64,000 bases of DNA from Nitrobacter sp. NHB1 (GCF_036964665.1 NZ_JBAMDA010000004.1:124001-188000), one strand, 5' to 3'. Positions 42,934-52,926 are shown, numbered from the stretch's first letter. Made by a program: numbers and translations. The notes: generated from the letters alone by a model not told the origin.

Positions 42934-43697
42934 AATTCTATGAACAGCGAAAAGGAACTAGACTGCGGCGCCGAGTCTAGTTCTGACGAGCCGCGCTCGT
43001 CCCGTGGCTTTGCACGGTCCTGTTCTCCAGCTCCCTTTTACCCCGCAGGACCGCAGGAGTACGAGGGCATGTCCCAGCCTGCGCCCGAAACGAGCGCCAC
43101 GTCCTGCAGCAACGTCGGCAAGACGCGGAGCGCAGCAACATCAACACGGGGAGCAGCATCATCTCGCCAGGTTGCGCTGGCCACTAGATCGAACATCCTC
43201 GCAGGAATCTCTAACCATCGATTCGATCTCGCACCAGCGCAGCTGCAGCGGCAAACCTCTCCGCCAGTCTTCTCGATCATCTTATGAATAGGGACCAGAT
43301 GTCCGGCGCCTGGATATGCACAGACAAAGAAGCTCGCGGCCCTTGGTCTCTAGGCGTTCTGTCGTCGTGTTGTACAACCGCACGCGCCTTTATTTGTCGT
43401 TGAATAAACACGCGCCGATGTCACGCGCCGCTTAGACAGCCGGACGCGTTCTCTGTCGTCCCATTCTGCGCGGACCGCATCATCAATATACCCGGATTTG
43501 ATTTGCGATAAGGACAAGAGGGACAAGCGGCTAAAAATCAACAGCTGGCGTGACGGCCTCAAACACCGCCCGCTGTACGCCATCAAGCGGGCGCTGACCT
43601 GGTGGCTTCGGCACGGCAAGAAAAGAGCCGCCGTTTTCTGAGTTGTTGGACGATGTGAAGCTCTTTACCGGCGACAATGTTCTGAGCCGGAAGCGCC
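42934..43697. other. 764-bp gap, one unrecognised C-terminal fragment
   Basis: 43489-43641 (plus) ends an open frame DKRDKRLKINSWRDGLKHRP followed by LYAIKRALTWWLRHGKKRAA; it looks like a genuine protein tail of unknown family, truncated 5'. No gene is supported in 42934-43480. Confidence 0.35.
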
Positions 43698-44114
43698 TTG
43701 GACGGCAAAAAGGACGTCCATTTGGGCGGCTCGCCGATTGGAGCAGTCAGCCGGCTTGAAGTGCTTGAGGGACCGACGGGTCGGCGCATGCGTTCGGAAG
43801 CTGAGCGGGCTCGGATCGTTGCCGAGAGTTTATTGCCTGGCGCTCAGATATCGGAGGTGGCGCGCAAGCATGGTGCGACGCGCTGGCAGATTTACGACTG
43901 GCGACGACGCTTTCGACAGAGAGGCGCATTGCCGTCGTGCGAATCGCCGACGACGAGCTTCGCACCGCTGGTTGTGGAAGAGCCGTTAGACGAGCGTCAC
44001 GTTCCGGCGGTCAAGCTTGAGATTGCGATCGGTGACATCGTCGTGCGGACGGACGCGGCGATCGACGGGAAGCAGCTGTCTCAGGTGATCCGCGCGGTTC
44101 GAGCGTCACGATGA
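43698..44114 (+). CDS. tnpA: IS66 accessory protein TnpA
   Basis: It reads SRLEVLEGPTGRRMRSEAER, ARIVAESLLPGAQISEVARK and HGATRWQIYDWRRRFRQRG, a Tnp_8/HTH domain, then a C-terminal strand-rich part. The start is uncertain: TTG 43698 opens the frame, and the first family-like residue is near 43755. Its stop overlaps tnpB (ATGA). Confidence 0.8.
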   Translation: MDGKKDVHLGGSPIGAVSRLEVLEGPTGRRMRSEAERARIVAESLLPGAQISEVARKHGATRWQIYDWRRRFRQRGALPSCESPTTSFAPLVVEEPLDERHVPAVKLEIAIGDIVVRTDAAIDGKQLSQVIRAVRASR

Positions 44115-44455
44115 TCGCCCCCGGTGGCGAACTGAAGATTTACGTCGCGACGCGGCCTGTCGACTTCCGCTGTGGGCTTGCTGCGAAGGTGCAGGAGATG
44201 CTTGGTCTCGACCCGTTCTGCGGCGCGGCCTTTGTGTTTCGGTCGAAACGAGCGGATCGGATCAAGATTCTGGTCTGGGATCGAACGGGCCTGGTGTTGG
44301 TGCATAAGCGTCTCGAGGGCTGCAAGTTCGTGTGGCCCAAGATTGCGGATGGCGTGATGCGGATATCGCCGGCGATGTTCGCGGCATTGTTTGAAGGTCT
44401 CGATTGGAGGTTGGTCCGACCTGAGGAGACGCGCCGTCCTCAGGTCGCGGGATAG
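44111..44455 (+). CDS. tnpB: IS66 accessory protein TnpB (Orf2)
   Basis: 114 residues: LKIYVATRPVDFRCGLAAKV, LGLDPFCGAAFVFRSKRADR, IKILVWDRTGLVLVHKRLEG, typical of the IS66 Orf2 family required for transposition. Full length; translationally coupled to tnpA. Confidence 0.88.
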   Translation: MIAPGGELKIYVATRPVDFRCGLAAKVQEMLGLDPFCGAAFVFRSKRADRIKILVWDRTGLVLVHKRLEGCKFVWPKIADGVMRISPAMFAALFEGLDWRLVRPEETRRPQVAG

Positions 44456-44523
44456 CTGCGGCAGAGTGACTCGGAAGCTCTTTGCGCATGGCGAGAACGG
44501 CGGCGATGTGCTGGAAATAGCGC

Positions 44524-46038
44524 ATGAGCACCGCGACGCTGCGCGACGAAAACGAACGCTTGAAAGCGCTTCTGACGCAAACCCAGGCGACGTTGAGCGA
44601 GCACCAGGCGGCGCTGGCGGCGATCGGAGGAAGCGCGGCGTCGGTTGGAAGTCATCCTCGGTGAACTCCGCCGGGAGAAGTTCGGCGCGAAGTCCGAGAA
44701 GCTGCGGCCTGATCGATATCATTTGTCGCTTGAAGACGTCGAGATTGCGCAAGGCGTCCTGGGGGCGGCGCAGGAGAAAGCGGCGGCGATTATCCAGGGC
44801 CGATCGCGCGGCGCATCAGATCGAGCCCGTCATCGCAATCGGGGCTGCCTGCCTGCGCATTTGCCGCGGGTGGAGCGGATCATCGAGCCTGCGAGCACGC
44901 TGTGTCCCTGCGGCTGCGGCGCGATGACGAAGATCGGCGAGGACGTCAGCGAGCGGCTCGACGTGATCCTGGCGCAATGGCGCGTGCCGGTCACGCGTCG
45001 TCCGAAATATGCTTGCCGCCGCTGCTCGGCGCGGTCGTTCAGGCGCCCGCGCCGGAGCATGTCGTGCCTGGCAGACTGCCGACCGAAGCGGCCATTGCGC
45101 AAGTGATCGTCTCCAAGTTCGGCGATCATACGCCGTTTTACCGGCAGGCCGGGATCTACGAGCGACAAGGGATCCGGCTCGATCGGGCGACGCTGGGGAA
45201 CTGGTCCGGCCGCGCCTGTTTCCATCTCCAGCCCATCGGCGATCACATGCGCCGCCGCCTGGCGGTGGCGGATCGCCTGTTCATGGACGAGACCACGGCG
45301 CCGGTGCTCGATCCGGGGCGCGGCGCGACGAAGAAAGGCTACTTCTGGGCGATCGTCTCCGACGATCGCGGCCACAGCGGCCCAAGTCCGCCGATCGTGC
45401 TGTTCCGATATGCGTCCGGACGCAGCGGCGCCTTCGCCGAGCAGTTCCTCGACGGCTGCAACGGACGCTTCCTGCAGTGCGACGCCTATGACGGATATAA
45501 CCGGCTCACCGAGGTCGTTCGACCGCAGGGACCGTGGACGCTCGTGCATTGCTGGAGCCATCTCCGCCGACGTTTTGTCAAACTGGCACGCAACAGCAAG
45601 TCGCCGATTGCCGAGGCCGCGGTTCGCCAGATCGCACAACTCTATGCTCTCGAAGCCACGGTGCGCGGCTCAGCACCGGGCATCCGGTTGGCCGCGCGCA
45701 AGGCGCATTCCCTGCCCATCGTCGCCGTGTTGAAGCCGTGGTTTGAGAAACAGCTCTCGATGATCTCGAGCGGCTCGACGCTCGCCGAGGACATCCGCTA
45801 CGGACTCAATCATTGGCAGGGACTGACGCGCTTCCTCGATGACGGGCGCCTCGAACTCGACACCAATCCGGTCGAGAACGCCATACGGCCGGTATGCCTG
45901 ACCAGAAAAAATGCGCTCTTCACCAGCCATGAGGTCGGTGCCGAAAATTGGGCCTTGCTGGCGTCGATCGTTGCCACCTGCAAGCTTCTGTGGTTGCCGC
46001 CTGCGGTGCAAGAAGTTTCCGAGCCGATGTGCAGGTGA
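44524..46038 (+). pseudogene. tnpC: IS66 transposase TnpC with two frameshifts and lost C-terminus
   Basis: ATG 44524 gives MSTATLRDENERLKALLTQT (N-terminal coiled coil). An extra G near 44625 (GATCGGAGG) shifts the frame; homology continues as RREKFGAKSEKLRPDRYHLS and the zinc-finger-like CPCGCGAM region. A 1-base loss near 45032 shifts again into VVPGRLPTEAAIAQVIVSKF, LFMDETTAPVLDPGRGATKK, FLQCDAYDGYNRL and DTNPVENAIRPVCLTRKNAL. The catalytic core is recognisable, but the gene cannot give one product. Confidence 0.88.
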
Positions 46039-46257
46039 TCGAATGCGGTCTTCTGTCAGGCCTTTGAATGCGGCATGTAAGAAGCCGCTGGCCGGTATGG
46101 TGATCTGCGGATCGGGTCCAAATCTCAACGTCGAGCTTCAGGGCTCTGAGTTTGCAACTGGTTTTCCTGATCCAGATCGGTTCGATCATTTGCCCATTCT
46201 GGTCGTCGCCTTCTACACCCCCTTATCCGACGTCAGGCAGATTTGGCGGCATGTTGT

Positions 46258-47060
46258 TCATGCCGCCACGGCCTGCGTCGAATCTCGATAATCTTCGTTC
46301 CTGATCATCAACGCCCAAATGGTCCGCGCCATCTTGTTGGCCAGGGCGATCGCCACGAGCATCCTCGGCTTGCGCGCCGCCAAGCGCGCCAGCCACGAGT
46401 CTGCCAGGATCGATTTACGGCCTAGCCAGCTCAGTCGCGACATGGCGCCGATGATCAGCAGTCTGCGGATATCAGACTGTCCTGCCTTCGAAACGCGCCC
46501 GAGCCACTCCTTGTCGCCAGAAGAGAACTGGCGTGGGACCAGACCGAGCCATGCCGCAAAGTCGCGACCACAGCGAAAGCTCTCCATCGGCGGCGCGAAG
46601 GCTTCAACGGCCAGAGCGGTCAAGGGGCCGACCCCTGGAATGGTCTGCAATCGTCGCGCCGCGTCTGCTTCAACCGCGAGCACCTTGATCTTCGCGGTCT
46701 TGGTATTGATGCGGACCGTCTTCTCGGCGATCTGCTCCAGCAGGTCGCGGCATTCTGCCCGCATCAAAGCGGGCAAGTCGTTATTCGGCTCATCCAGGAT
46801 TTCTTCGATGCGCTTAATCTGGTGAATGCCCTGCGGAACAACGTGACCGTATTCGTAGAGGCAGGCCCTGAGGGCATTGACCAATTCGGTGCGCTGATGG
46901 ACGAGCCGTTCACGGGCGCGAAACACGACCGCCCGGCTTTGTTGCTCGGCTGTCTTCGGTTCGACAAAGCGCATCTCGGGTCGCTGGGCGGCGATCACGA
47001 TCGCCTCGGCGTCCGCTGCATCATTCTTCTGGCGCTTCACGAACGGCTTCACATACTTGG
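46258..47060 (-). pseudogene. IS110-family transposase, 5' truncated
   Basis: It reads YVKPFVKRQKNDAADAEAIV, MRFVEPKTAEQQSRAVVFRA, LQTIPGVGPLTALAVEAFAP, FAAWLGLVPRQFSSGDKEWL. The C-terminal Tnp2 domain is complete to the stop at 46258. The first catalytic Asp region is missing upstream of 47060, so the copy is defective. It is of the KPFVKRQKND (IS1111-like) subtype, unlike the IS110 at 31433. Confidence 0.82.
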
Positions 47061-47619
47061 AGCGGCTCTCGAAGAGGCCATAATCCGGCGAGAGAACTCT
47101 GTCAGGCGTCGACATGGTGACCGGGCTTTTCTGAGTATAAACGAAGCCGCCGAGCGGAATATGATCGGCCGACGGCTTCGCCAGGGTGGGTCCGGGCTAA
47201 GGGCAATTGCCCGGTGACGAGAAGCTATCCTTCCTCTCTTTCCGCGCAACGAAACTCGCTCATTAAGCTTGATGTCGCCGCTGAAGGTTAAGTCTGGAAC
47301 CAACCATCTTGACGTCACCGACCCGAATACGTTGCCCATTGCCTTGGGCACGGGCAAGCCAACATGCAACGAACAGCTCGTGGAATACTACCTTCGCGCC
47401 GCCGCGTCGCAGCCGTGTGGATCGGCGTGGAGGGGCATGTCGATGCGCAGGACGTGGTCTCGATCGAGATCGAGCCCGGTCGCGTCGGCTAGCGGAAGAG
47501 CGGGAAATGCGGTTCAAGCGCGTCCAGCCGGCCGCGGCGATCTCGACGGAAGCGTTGAGATTGGACCGCGGAGCATATCGGCAACGAGGACTATCGCGGG
47601 ATTTATTTGGGCCTTCGCG
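47061..47619. other. 559-bp scrambled stretch
   Basis: Several open frames exist on both strands, none with convincing family content. It is bounded by two transposase fragments and is probably recombined IS debris. Confidence 0.35.
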
Positions 47620-47905
47620 CTGGCCGGTCTTGGCTTTCCCGCGGCCGGGATCAAGCGCCGTCGTCTCGTTGGCGAACAGCTTGGCCGAGCCCTTGAGCCT
47701 GGTGAGCAGACGCTCGTGCACCGGCCGCAGCAGGAAGGCGGCGCGACTGACCCAGTCAGCCAAGGTCGAACGATCGAGCGTTATGCCCTGGCGCGCATAG
47801 ATCTGAGCCTGCCGATACAGCGGCAGATGGTCGGCGTATTTGGAGACGAGAACCAGCGCTACCGTCGCCTCGGTCGGCAACCCGCCCTCGATCAGTCTGG
47901 GAACG
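47620..47905 (-). pseudogene. IS66 TnpC central fragment
   Basis: Minus-strand frame: RLIEGGLPTEATVALVLVSK, YADHLPLYRQAQIYARQGIT, LDRSTLADWVSRAAFLLRPV, KLFANETTALDPGRGKAKTG. It differs from the IS66 copy at 43660, so it is another subtype. Both ends are lost, and a DETT-type acidic motif has mutated to NETT. Confidence 0.8.
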
Positions 47906-47919
47906 AATAGGGAATAGTA

Positions 47920-48106
47920 ATGATAGATTTCCCGCAGAGCGAAGAAGGCACCCACAAGCTCCTGAACCGCGCCGCCGTTGTGGCTGTCATACTGCTGGTT
48001 GCTGGTTGGTTCGCCTTTTCTTGGTTCCGGAACGGCATTGTCAGTTGCTGGGGTTTGGACGTTTGAGCCGGTGGAAGATGCTGCTAAATGCTCTTTGCTG
48101 CCCTGG
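47920..48106 (+). pseudogene. folded-back partial copy of the KQNP-repeat membrane gene
   Basis: 47920-48028 repeats the start of the gene at 37603 (MIDFPQSEEGTHKLLNRAAV, then the membrane anchor to FAFSWF). From about 48027 to 48105 the sequence is the reverse complement of what should come next: read on the minus strand it gives QGSKEHLAASSTGSNVQTPA, matching QRSKELLATPSTGSDVHTPA of the intact gene. The frame ends at TGA 48064-48066. This is a micro-inversion or template-switch product. Confidence 0.8.
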
Positions 48107-48187
48107 ATGTAAACGATCCGGCGGATCTCGTCGGGGAATGCGAAGAACGGAATGACCTCTGCCCGAAGATTACGGCGAACTGAGCTT
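48107..48187 (-). pseudogene. IS256-family transposase fragment
   Basis: Minus-strand frame SSVRRNLRAEVIPFFAFPDE followed by IRRIVYI matches the conserved VIPFFAFPPEVRRIIYTTNA region of IS256 (Mutator) transposases. It breaks exactly at the inverted paralogue segment. Confidence 0.65.
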
Positions 48188-48343
48188 TAGCCATGGTCCA
48201 CTCACGTGGCGGCATTTTCCACTCTTTCTCTGACCGGTTTCTCATCGAGGGCTTCTTCTCCAAATTCGCCCGGTCGGTCTTATGCCACTATGAGTTCAGG
48301 AAACATTGCCTTCGTGCCCACCGTCGCGAATTTGATGCGCCCG
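48188..48343. other. short gap
   Basis: A 70-residue plus-strand frame (48193-48405) overlaps the next gene antisense and has no family resemblance; it is not called. Confidence 0.3.
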
Positions 48344-48613
48344 CTAACGAGAATATCGATCGTAGTATCGTTGAAGTCTATTCCGCGGCGGCTGCGATCC
48401 TTTAGTCAAGATCACGCCTAGTGCGAAGCCGATAAAACCTGCCATCAGGAGGGCGCTTCCTGGGTTTTTAACAACAAGCTCGGAGCCTTGATCGTAAGCC
48501 GCTGAGCCTGCATCTGCTAAATTGTCTGCCATGCCGTGTGCGGCATCCTTGACCTGATTTGCTGTGTCTTTAAATGCACGCTCAGTTTCCGTCCCAGCAT
48601 CCCGATCAACCAT
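48344..48613 (-). CDS. DUF883/ElaB-YqjD-like C-tail-anchored membrane protein
   Basis: 89 residues from ATG 48613 after CAGGGAGTGATCGTC. A helical, charged N-terminal half (GTETERAFKDTANQVKDAAH, GMADNLADAGSAAYDQGSEL) precedes a single membrane helix after the typical NPGSALLMAGFIGFALGVIL and a basic tail RNRLQRYYDRYSR. Relatives bind ribosomes or stabilise the inner membrane under stress. It is divergent from the PRC-barrel gene at 48810. Confidence 0.65.
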   Translation of the reverse strand: MVDRDAGTETERAFKDTANQVKDAAHGMADNLADAGSAAYDQGSELVVKNPGSALLMAGFIGFALGVILTKGSQPPRNRLQRYYDRYSR

Positions 48614-48809
48614 GACGATCACTCCCTGTTGGGAGCAATAAGCCATCCGCGGCTCAATCGTTCCTGTGAAATGGATTGGCTTTATCTGGGTGAAGTGGCC
48701 CGGTAGCGAAATCGCGCTGGTCGCAGTGGGGCAGGGGCTCTTACAACGCACGATGATGGAACATTCGGCGCGCTTGCCGCGTTTTTCCTTCCCAACGAAG
48801 GAGCATCGC

Positions 48810-49187
48810 ATGGCCACCGAAGCGAGAGAGACAAGCACACTGATAGGCAGCGACAAGGTCGCGGGCACCGCGGTGTACGGCCCCGACGACCAGGAGATCG
48901 GAACGATCGAGCGCGTTATGATCGAGAAGACGAGCGGGCGCGTGTCATACGCCGTCTTGGGATTCGGCGGATTCCTCGGAATCGGCAATGACCACTATCC
49001 CCTTCCGTGGAACGCCTTAAAATACGATACTCGCGTCGGCGGCTACCGCACTGGCATCACCGCCGACCAGCTCAACGGCGCGCCGAAGTATGCCTCCGAG
49101 AGCAGCTGGGACTGGGAGGAGCCCGGGCGCTCCAAGTCGGTCGACGACTACTACGGTTCCCGCATTACCCATTCGGCCCTCGAATAG
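48810..49187 (+). CDS. PRC-barrel domain protein, paralogue 2
   Basis: 125 residues from ATG 48810 after CGAAGGAGCATCGC. It is close to the protein at 42546 over LIGSDKVAGTAVYG, IGTIERVMIEKTSGRVSYAV, LGFGGFLGIGNDHYPLPWNA and the SWDWEEPGRSKSVDDYYG tail, plus 7 extra C-terminal residues. Cytoplasmic. The conserved WxW...VDDYYG tail in both paralogues is a distinctive feature of this subfamily. It shares an upstream region with the divergent DUF883-like gene. Confidence 0.8.
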   Translation: MATEARETSTLIGSDKVAGTAVYGPDDQEIGTIERVMIEKTSGRVSYAVLGFGGFLGIGNDHYPLPWNALKYDTRVGGYRTGITADQLNGAPKYASESSWDWEEPGRSKSVDDYYGSRITHSALE

Positions 49188-49605
49188 GATCGAACAACGT
49201 AGGCTGCGCGTAGACCGAGTCTCGCAGCACGGCCCTGCAGTCTTCCCCGTTCCTGCGGGGCCGTACATACTCGCAGCCCGCAAACTTGCTTCCCAATATT
49301 GGGACCCCTTTCTTTCGAATAGTCATGTAGCGCAAAGTGATGCACACGGCAGAGTGGAATCAGATGCAGTTTGGCGTGTCAACGGCGGACTCATTTTGGG
49401 CCTACTACTAGCCGCCGAGATTACGGCGCGGACTAGGCGCGATCCGGGCGAGGTGTTTGAAAGCCTACAGGCGCTCTGGCGGCTTAAGGCTGCCTCCAAA
49501 CACTACTTTGGCAGACTTTGGGTCTATTCGAGAGGCTTACGTGTCGGATGGTCGGTCACCGGCTTCCAGATGCGAAGGCGATCGTGACGTTCGATCTGCG
49601 GCTCC
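49188..49605. other. 418-bp gap with phosphoglucomutase scrap
   Basis: About 49386-49480 (plus) encodes GLILGLLLAAEITARTRRDP followed by GEVFESL, closely resembling a conserved internal segment of phosphoglucomutase (pgm). Nothing else of that gene is present. Confidence 0.5.
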
Positions 49606-52245
49606 TCACCACGCGTAGCGGACGATGCCCTTGCCGGCGTAGGATTGTGTGACGTTGGAGAGCTCGCCCTCGAAGGTGGCGGCCATTGACCAGTTGTTGA
49701 TCCATTTCATCTCGGCCGCGCCGGTGACGAGCGCTGCGTCGGAGGCCATAGCTGTGCCGTTCACGACGAAGCTGGCGCCAGGCAAGGTCTGGAATGTCAC
49801 GGCGACGGTGCGATCCGGATTGAAATCGTGCGCCCATGCAAGACGTCCGCGCAGGGTCAGGATCGCGTCCTGCACCGCGTAGGATTTGTCGGTGCGGACA
49901 CCGAGTTCGCTGCGGGGATCCGTCACGCTCTTGGCGTTATAGGCCTGCGCAAACGTGTTGGCGCCGGACAGAATGCTTTCGGCGTAAGCCGGCAGATCGA
50001 AGGTGGTGAACTGGCCGGCCGCATAAGGCGTGATCCCGACGCCGCCCATCGCCGGGCTGACCACGCGATAGCCGCCTTCGGCACGGCCCGACCATGCGTT
50101 GGCGCTGAAGCGCGCCTGCAATCGGTCGGAGCCGGCGATCGTCACGATGCGGTTGGTGGTGATGTCCTGCCAGCCGTAAGCGAGCGCTCCGGAGAGATAG
50201 GCGGCGCCGGTGTTGTGGCGAATGAAGGCGCCGGCCTGGAACAGGTCGGAGTGTCCGCTGCCCCGCCCGTTGGCGACATTGAAGTTGGTGCCGCCGCCCG
50301 CCATTGCGAAGCCGGCGGTCGTGGACAGAGAGATGAGGTAGTCGGCGCCGACCGCGACGCCGGCGACACTTGAGGTCGTCGTACTGGAGCCGAGCGATGC
50401 ATTGCCGTCGGTGCTCTGCGAGCCGCCGTAGCCTGCGGCCCACACGCTCCAGCGCGGGTTGAGGGGATAGGCCATTGCAGGCGCCTTGCGATAGATCGCG
50501 GCATAGGCCGGGGCCGCACCGTTTTCGGTTGCGCCATTGCCGCGGCCGGCGACGAAGGGATCGCTCAAGATCCCCAGGAACAGGTTCATTGCATTGAAGG
50601 TTGCCTGCTGCGAGCCGATCGCCACTTCACCAGAGACCTGCGTCAGGCCTGCTGGCGTCAGCGTACCGAACACCAGCGGAATGCCGCCGGCGGTGTTGAA
50701 GGAATTGGTCAGCGCATTGGCGACATTGCGCTGGTTGGGGCTGGTAAAGGCCCTCGCCGGCTGCGGAATAAAGTTCAGCGTCAGGTTGAGATAGGCATGG
50801 GTCGGGTCGTAACTCAGGCTGGTCGTGAAGTTCGCTGGCAGGTTGGTGTTGGCCAGCGAGCCGAACGTGCCGCTGACGTTGCCTGCCGTGAGGATGGTAT
50901 ATTGCTTCGAGATATAACTGCCGTTGGCATAGACCGCGCTGACGGTGGCGTCACTGAGCGTCGCTGCACCCGTGACATTGGCGGATGACGCGGTGGCGGG
51001 GTTGAGCATCACCACATACATCGCGCCCGCGTGCAGTGCCAGTCTGCCGAGACTCATCGAGGAGCCCGGCGTGCCGTCGCCCGGCGCTAGCGTACCGCCG
51101 CTGTTGATGCCGACGCTGCCGACGCTGCCGGTGCCCGCAAGCACCGCACCGGTGCTGACGCTGACCGGGCTTGACGCCGCCAGCGAGCCGGTGACGTTGA
51201 GCGTGCCGGCATCGACCGTGGTGGCCCCGGTATAGATGTTGGCGCCGGCGAGTGTCAGCGTCCCCGTCCCCACCTTGACCAGCGAGCCGCCGAAGGCGCC
51301 AGCTAAACCACAACTCAAGCCTGACGGTCCGCAGTCGCTGATGATGCCGCTGACGATGGTGCTCAGATTGTTGCCACCGACCGTGAGTTGATTGGCGCCG
51401 AGATAGAATTCCCCGTTGCCGGCGATCGAGCCGGCGGAGAGTTGCCCGTTGTTGAGCGGTCCGCTCGACTCCGAGAAGTCGATCCGCGCAATGGCGGCGC
51501 CGTTGGTGATGCTGGCGTTGCCAGCCGTGCTGGTGTTGTAGAACTGAAGGGTACCATTATTAATAATGCTGGCGCTGCCGGCCGTGCTGCTGTCGTAGAA
51601 CTCCAGGATGCTGTTATTTGTGACGCTGGCGCTGCCGGCCGTGCCGAGCGTCGCAAATTGCAGAGAACTGTTGTTTGTGATGCTGGCGTTGTCGGCCGTG
51701 CTGCCGCCGAAGAAGTACAGGCTGCTTTTATTGGTGATATTGGCGCTGCCGGCTCCGGTAGCGTCATAGAATACCACGCTACCATTATTCGCAATGTTGG
51801 CGTTGCCGGCCGTGCTGGTGTCGATGAACTGCAGCACACCGTTATTTGTATCAGTGATATTGGCGCTGCCGGCTGTGCTGCCATGGGAGAATTGCAGCAA
51901 ATTATTGTTAGATATGCTGACGTTGCCGCCACTGACGACGATCCCTCCACCGGTGAAGATCAGAAAATGGTCGTTAGTGAAGGAATAGTTTGAAGCGCTG
52001 GTGTTGAAGGTCCACCCGCCCAGGGCAGTGTCATTCGCGAACGTAATGGTCGTGCCGGTCGATGTGCCGAACGATGCGGTGCCGGTCGGCACAGTGGTCG
52101 GGGTCCAGTTCGCCGCGTCATTAAAATCGCTGCCGGGCGGAGCAGCGAGCCAACTGGCATCCTGCGCCGCCGCCGGCGCCGCCCGCGTCAACGCCAAAGC
52201 GAGCCATGCCGCCAAGCCCGCCTTGTAAATTGACAGTCTGCTCAT
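49606..52245 (-). CDS. autotransporter with ST-A-G-N repeats (type Va secretion)
   Basis: An 879-residue protein from ATG 52245 after CGGAGGAACGGGGC. The Sec signal peptide is at 1-28 (AAWLALALTRAAPAAA). The passenger (30-560) has about eight tandem 16-18-residue units of the form STAGNASITNNGxLQFYD (roughly 115-260), then PEP-autotransporter motifs (LVKVGTGTLTLAGANIYTGA, TTVDAGTLNVTG). The translocator domain (about 600-879) is a 12-strand beta-barrel with WSVWAAGYGGSQSTDG and ends in VRYAW with a terminal aromatic residue for BAM recognition. It is predicted to be surface exposed; the adhesive role is inferred. It ends next to IS debris but is itself intact. Confidence 0.9.
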   Translation of the reverse strand: MSRLSIYKAGLAAWLALALTRAAPAAAQDASWLAAPPGSDFNDAANWTPTTVPTGTASFGTSTGTTITFANDTALGGWTFNTSASNYSFTNDHFLIFTGGGIVVSGGNVSISNNNLLQFSHGSTAGSANITDTNNGVLQFIDTSTAGNANIANNGSVVFYDATGAGSANITNKSSLYFFGGSTADNASITNNSSLQFATLGTAGSASVTNNSILEFYDSSTAGSASIINNGTLQFYNTSTAGNASITNGAAIARIDFSESSGPLNNGQLSAGSIAGNGEFYLGANQLTVGGNNLSTIVSGIISDCGPSGLSCGLAGAFGGSLVKVGTGTLTLAGANIYTGATTVDAGTLNVTGSLAASSPVSVSTGAVLAGTGSVGSVGINSGGTLAPGDGTPGSSMSLGRLALHAGAMYVVMLNPATASSANVTGAATLSDATVSAVYANGSYISKQYTILTAGNVSGTFGSLANTNLPANFTTSLSYDPTHAYLNLTLNFIPQPARAFTSPNQRNVANALTNSFNTAGGIPLVFGTLTPAGLTQVSGEVAIGSQQATFNAMNLFLGILSDPFVAGRGNGATENGAAPAYAAIYRKAPAMAYPLNPRWSVWAAGYGGSQSTDGNASLGSSTTTSSVAGVAVGADYLISLSTTAGFAMAGGGTNFNVANGRGSGHSDLFQAGAFIRHNTGAAYLSGALAYGWQDITTNRIVTIAGSDRLQARFSANAWSGRAEGGYRVVSPAMGGVGITPYAAGQFTTFDLPAYAESILSGANTFAQAYNAKSVTDPRSELGVRTDKSYAVQDAILTLRGRLAWAHDFNPDRTVAVTFQTLPGASFVVNGTAMASDAALVTGAAEMKWINNWSMAATFEGELSNVTQSYAGKGIVRYAW

Positions 52246-52416
52246 GCCCCGTTCCTCCGGCTGCGTGCTGGAGGCCGCCAGCAGAGCCGTGACCGAATCG
52301 CGTAACTGACATCATATTACCTATGGTTAATATTATCTTGTCTGCCATCCGATCGGACATCCCGCACCGCCCTCAATCAGTCAGAAGGCTTCCCGCGAAT
52401 AGGATAGGGATGAAAA

Positions 52417-52632
52417 TCAAGTACGGGCCCGAGCCAAGTCCTCTCGCGCTACGCCGAGCTGCTCAGCAGCATAAAGCGCGGCGAAAGCTCCCACCGAAGG
52501 ATCTGGACGCTCAGCCGTGACTATAATCCAGGCGGCGTCAACCTCAGCGAGCGCCGCGTGTAAATTGGCGATAGCGCGTCCGATTGCGCCATAAAGCGCG
52601 ATCTCCTGTTCAGGTATAGCCTTCTTCGACAT
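52417..52632 (-). CDS. hypothetical protein (71 residues)
   Basis: MSKKAIPEQEIALYGAIGRA, IANLHAALAEVDAAWIIVTA, ERPDPSVGAFAALYAAEQLG, VAREDLARART. Alanine-rich and helical, soluble. The ribosome site (GCGGGCGATA) is poor. Not recognised. Confidence 0.4.
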   Translation of the reverse strand: MSKKAIPEQEIALYGAIGRAIANLHAALAEVDAAWIIVTAERPDPSVGAFAALYAAEQLGVAREDLARART

Positions 52633-52695
52633 TATCGCCCGCTTCCGATCCTTCGACTGAAGTTAATAGGTGCTCACTGGCGTCGGCGGCTGTAC

Positions 52696-52926
52696 CTACA
52701 GTTCATCAGTGTGGCCCTTCGGGCCGCGCCTTAGCACACCGTAGTTGCTCGACTTGCTTCCATCAGCGGGCGTGATGCCAGCCGAGGCCAAACCCATCTT
52801 TAAGAGCTCTCGAACCGCTGCGGCCCTTGTCGGCATGCGATTCAGAAAGCGGAAGTTATCGACCACTTCCAGCTCTTCAGCCGAGAGCATGATTTGCAAT
52901 CTTTCTCCCCGACCAAATTTTTTCAT
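52696..52926 (-). CDS. small ribbon-helix-helix-like protein (76 residues)
   Basis: ATG 52926 follows CAGGAGCCTTC. The product MKKFGRGERLQIMLSAEELE, VVDNFRFLNRMPTRAAAVRE and LLKMGLASAG has the strand-helix-helix pattern of MetJ/Arc-type repressors (RLQIMLS, then a helix starting AEELEVVDNFR, turn MPTRAA, second helix). The tail SSNYGVLRRGPKGHTDEL is polar. It is probably a DNA-binding regulator; the target is unknown. Confidence 0.65.
   Translation of the reverse strand: MKKFGRGERLQIMLSAEELEVVDNFRFLNRMPTRAAAVRELLKMGLASAGITPADGSKSSNYGVLRRGPKGHTDEL

Larger units (their letters stand above)
43660..46000 (+). mobile_element. IS66-family element, 3' truncated (approximate limits)
   Basis: The standard tnpA-tnpB-tnpC order is present. 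tnpC is frameshifted and its last 35 or so codons are replaced by unrelated sequence after about 45990, so the right end is missing and the element is dead. Confidence 0.8.

Noticed and set aside
51490-51960. Regularly spaced repeats resembling a CRISPR array
   Set aside because: They are coding repeats of the autotransporter passenger; units are degenerate, 48-57 bases long, and keep the reading frame.
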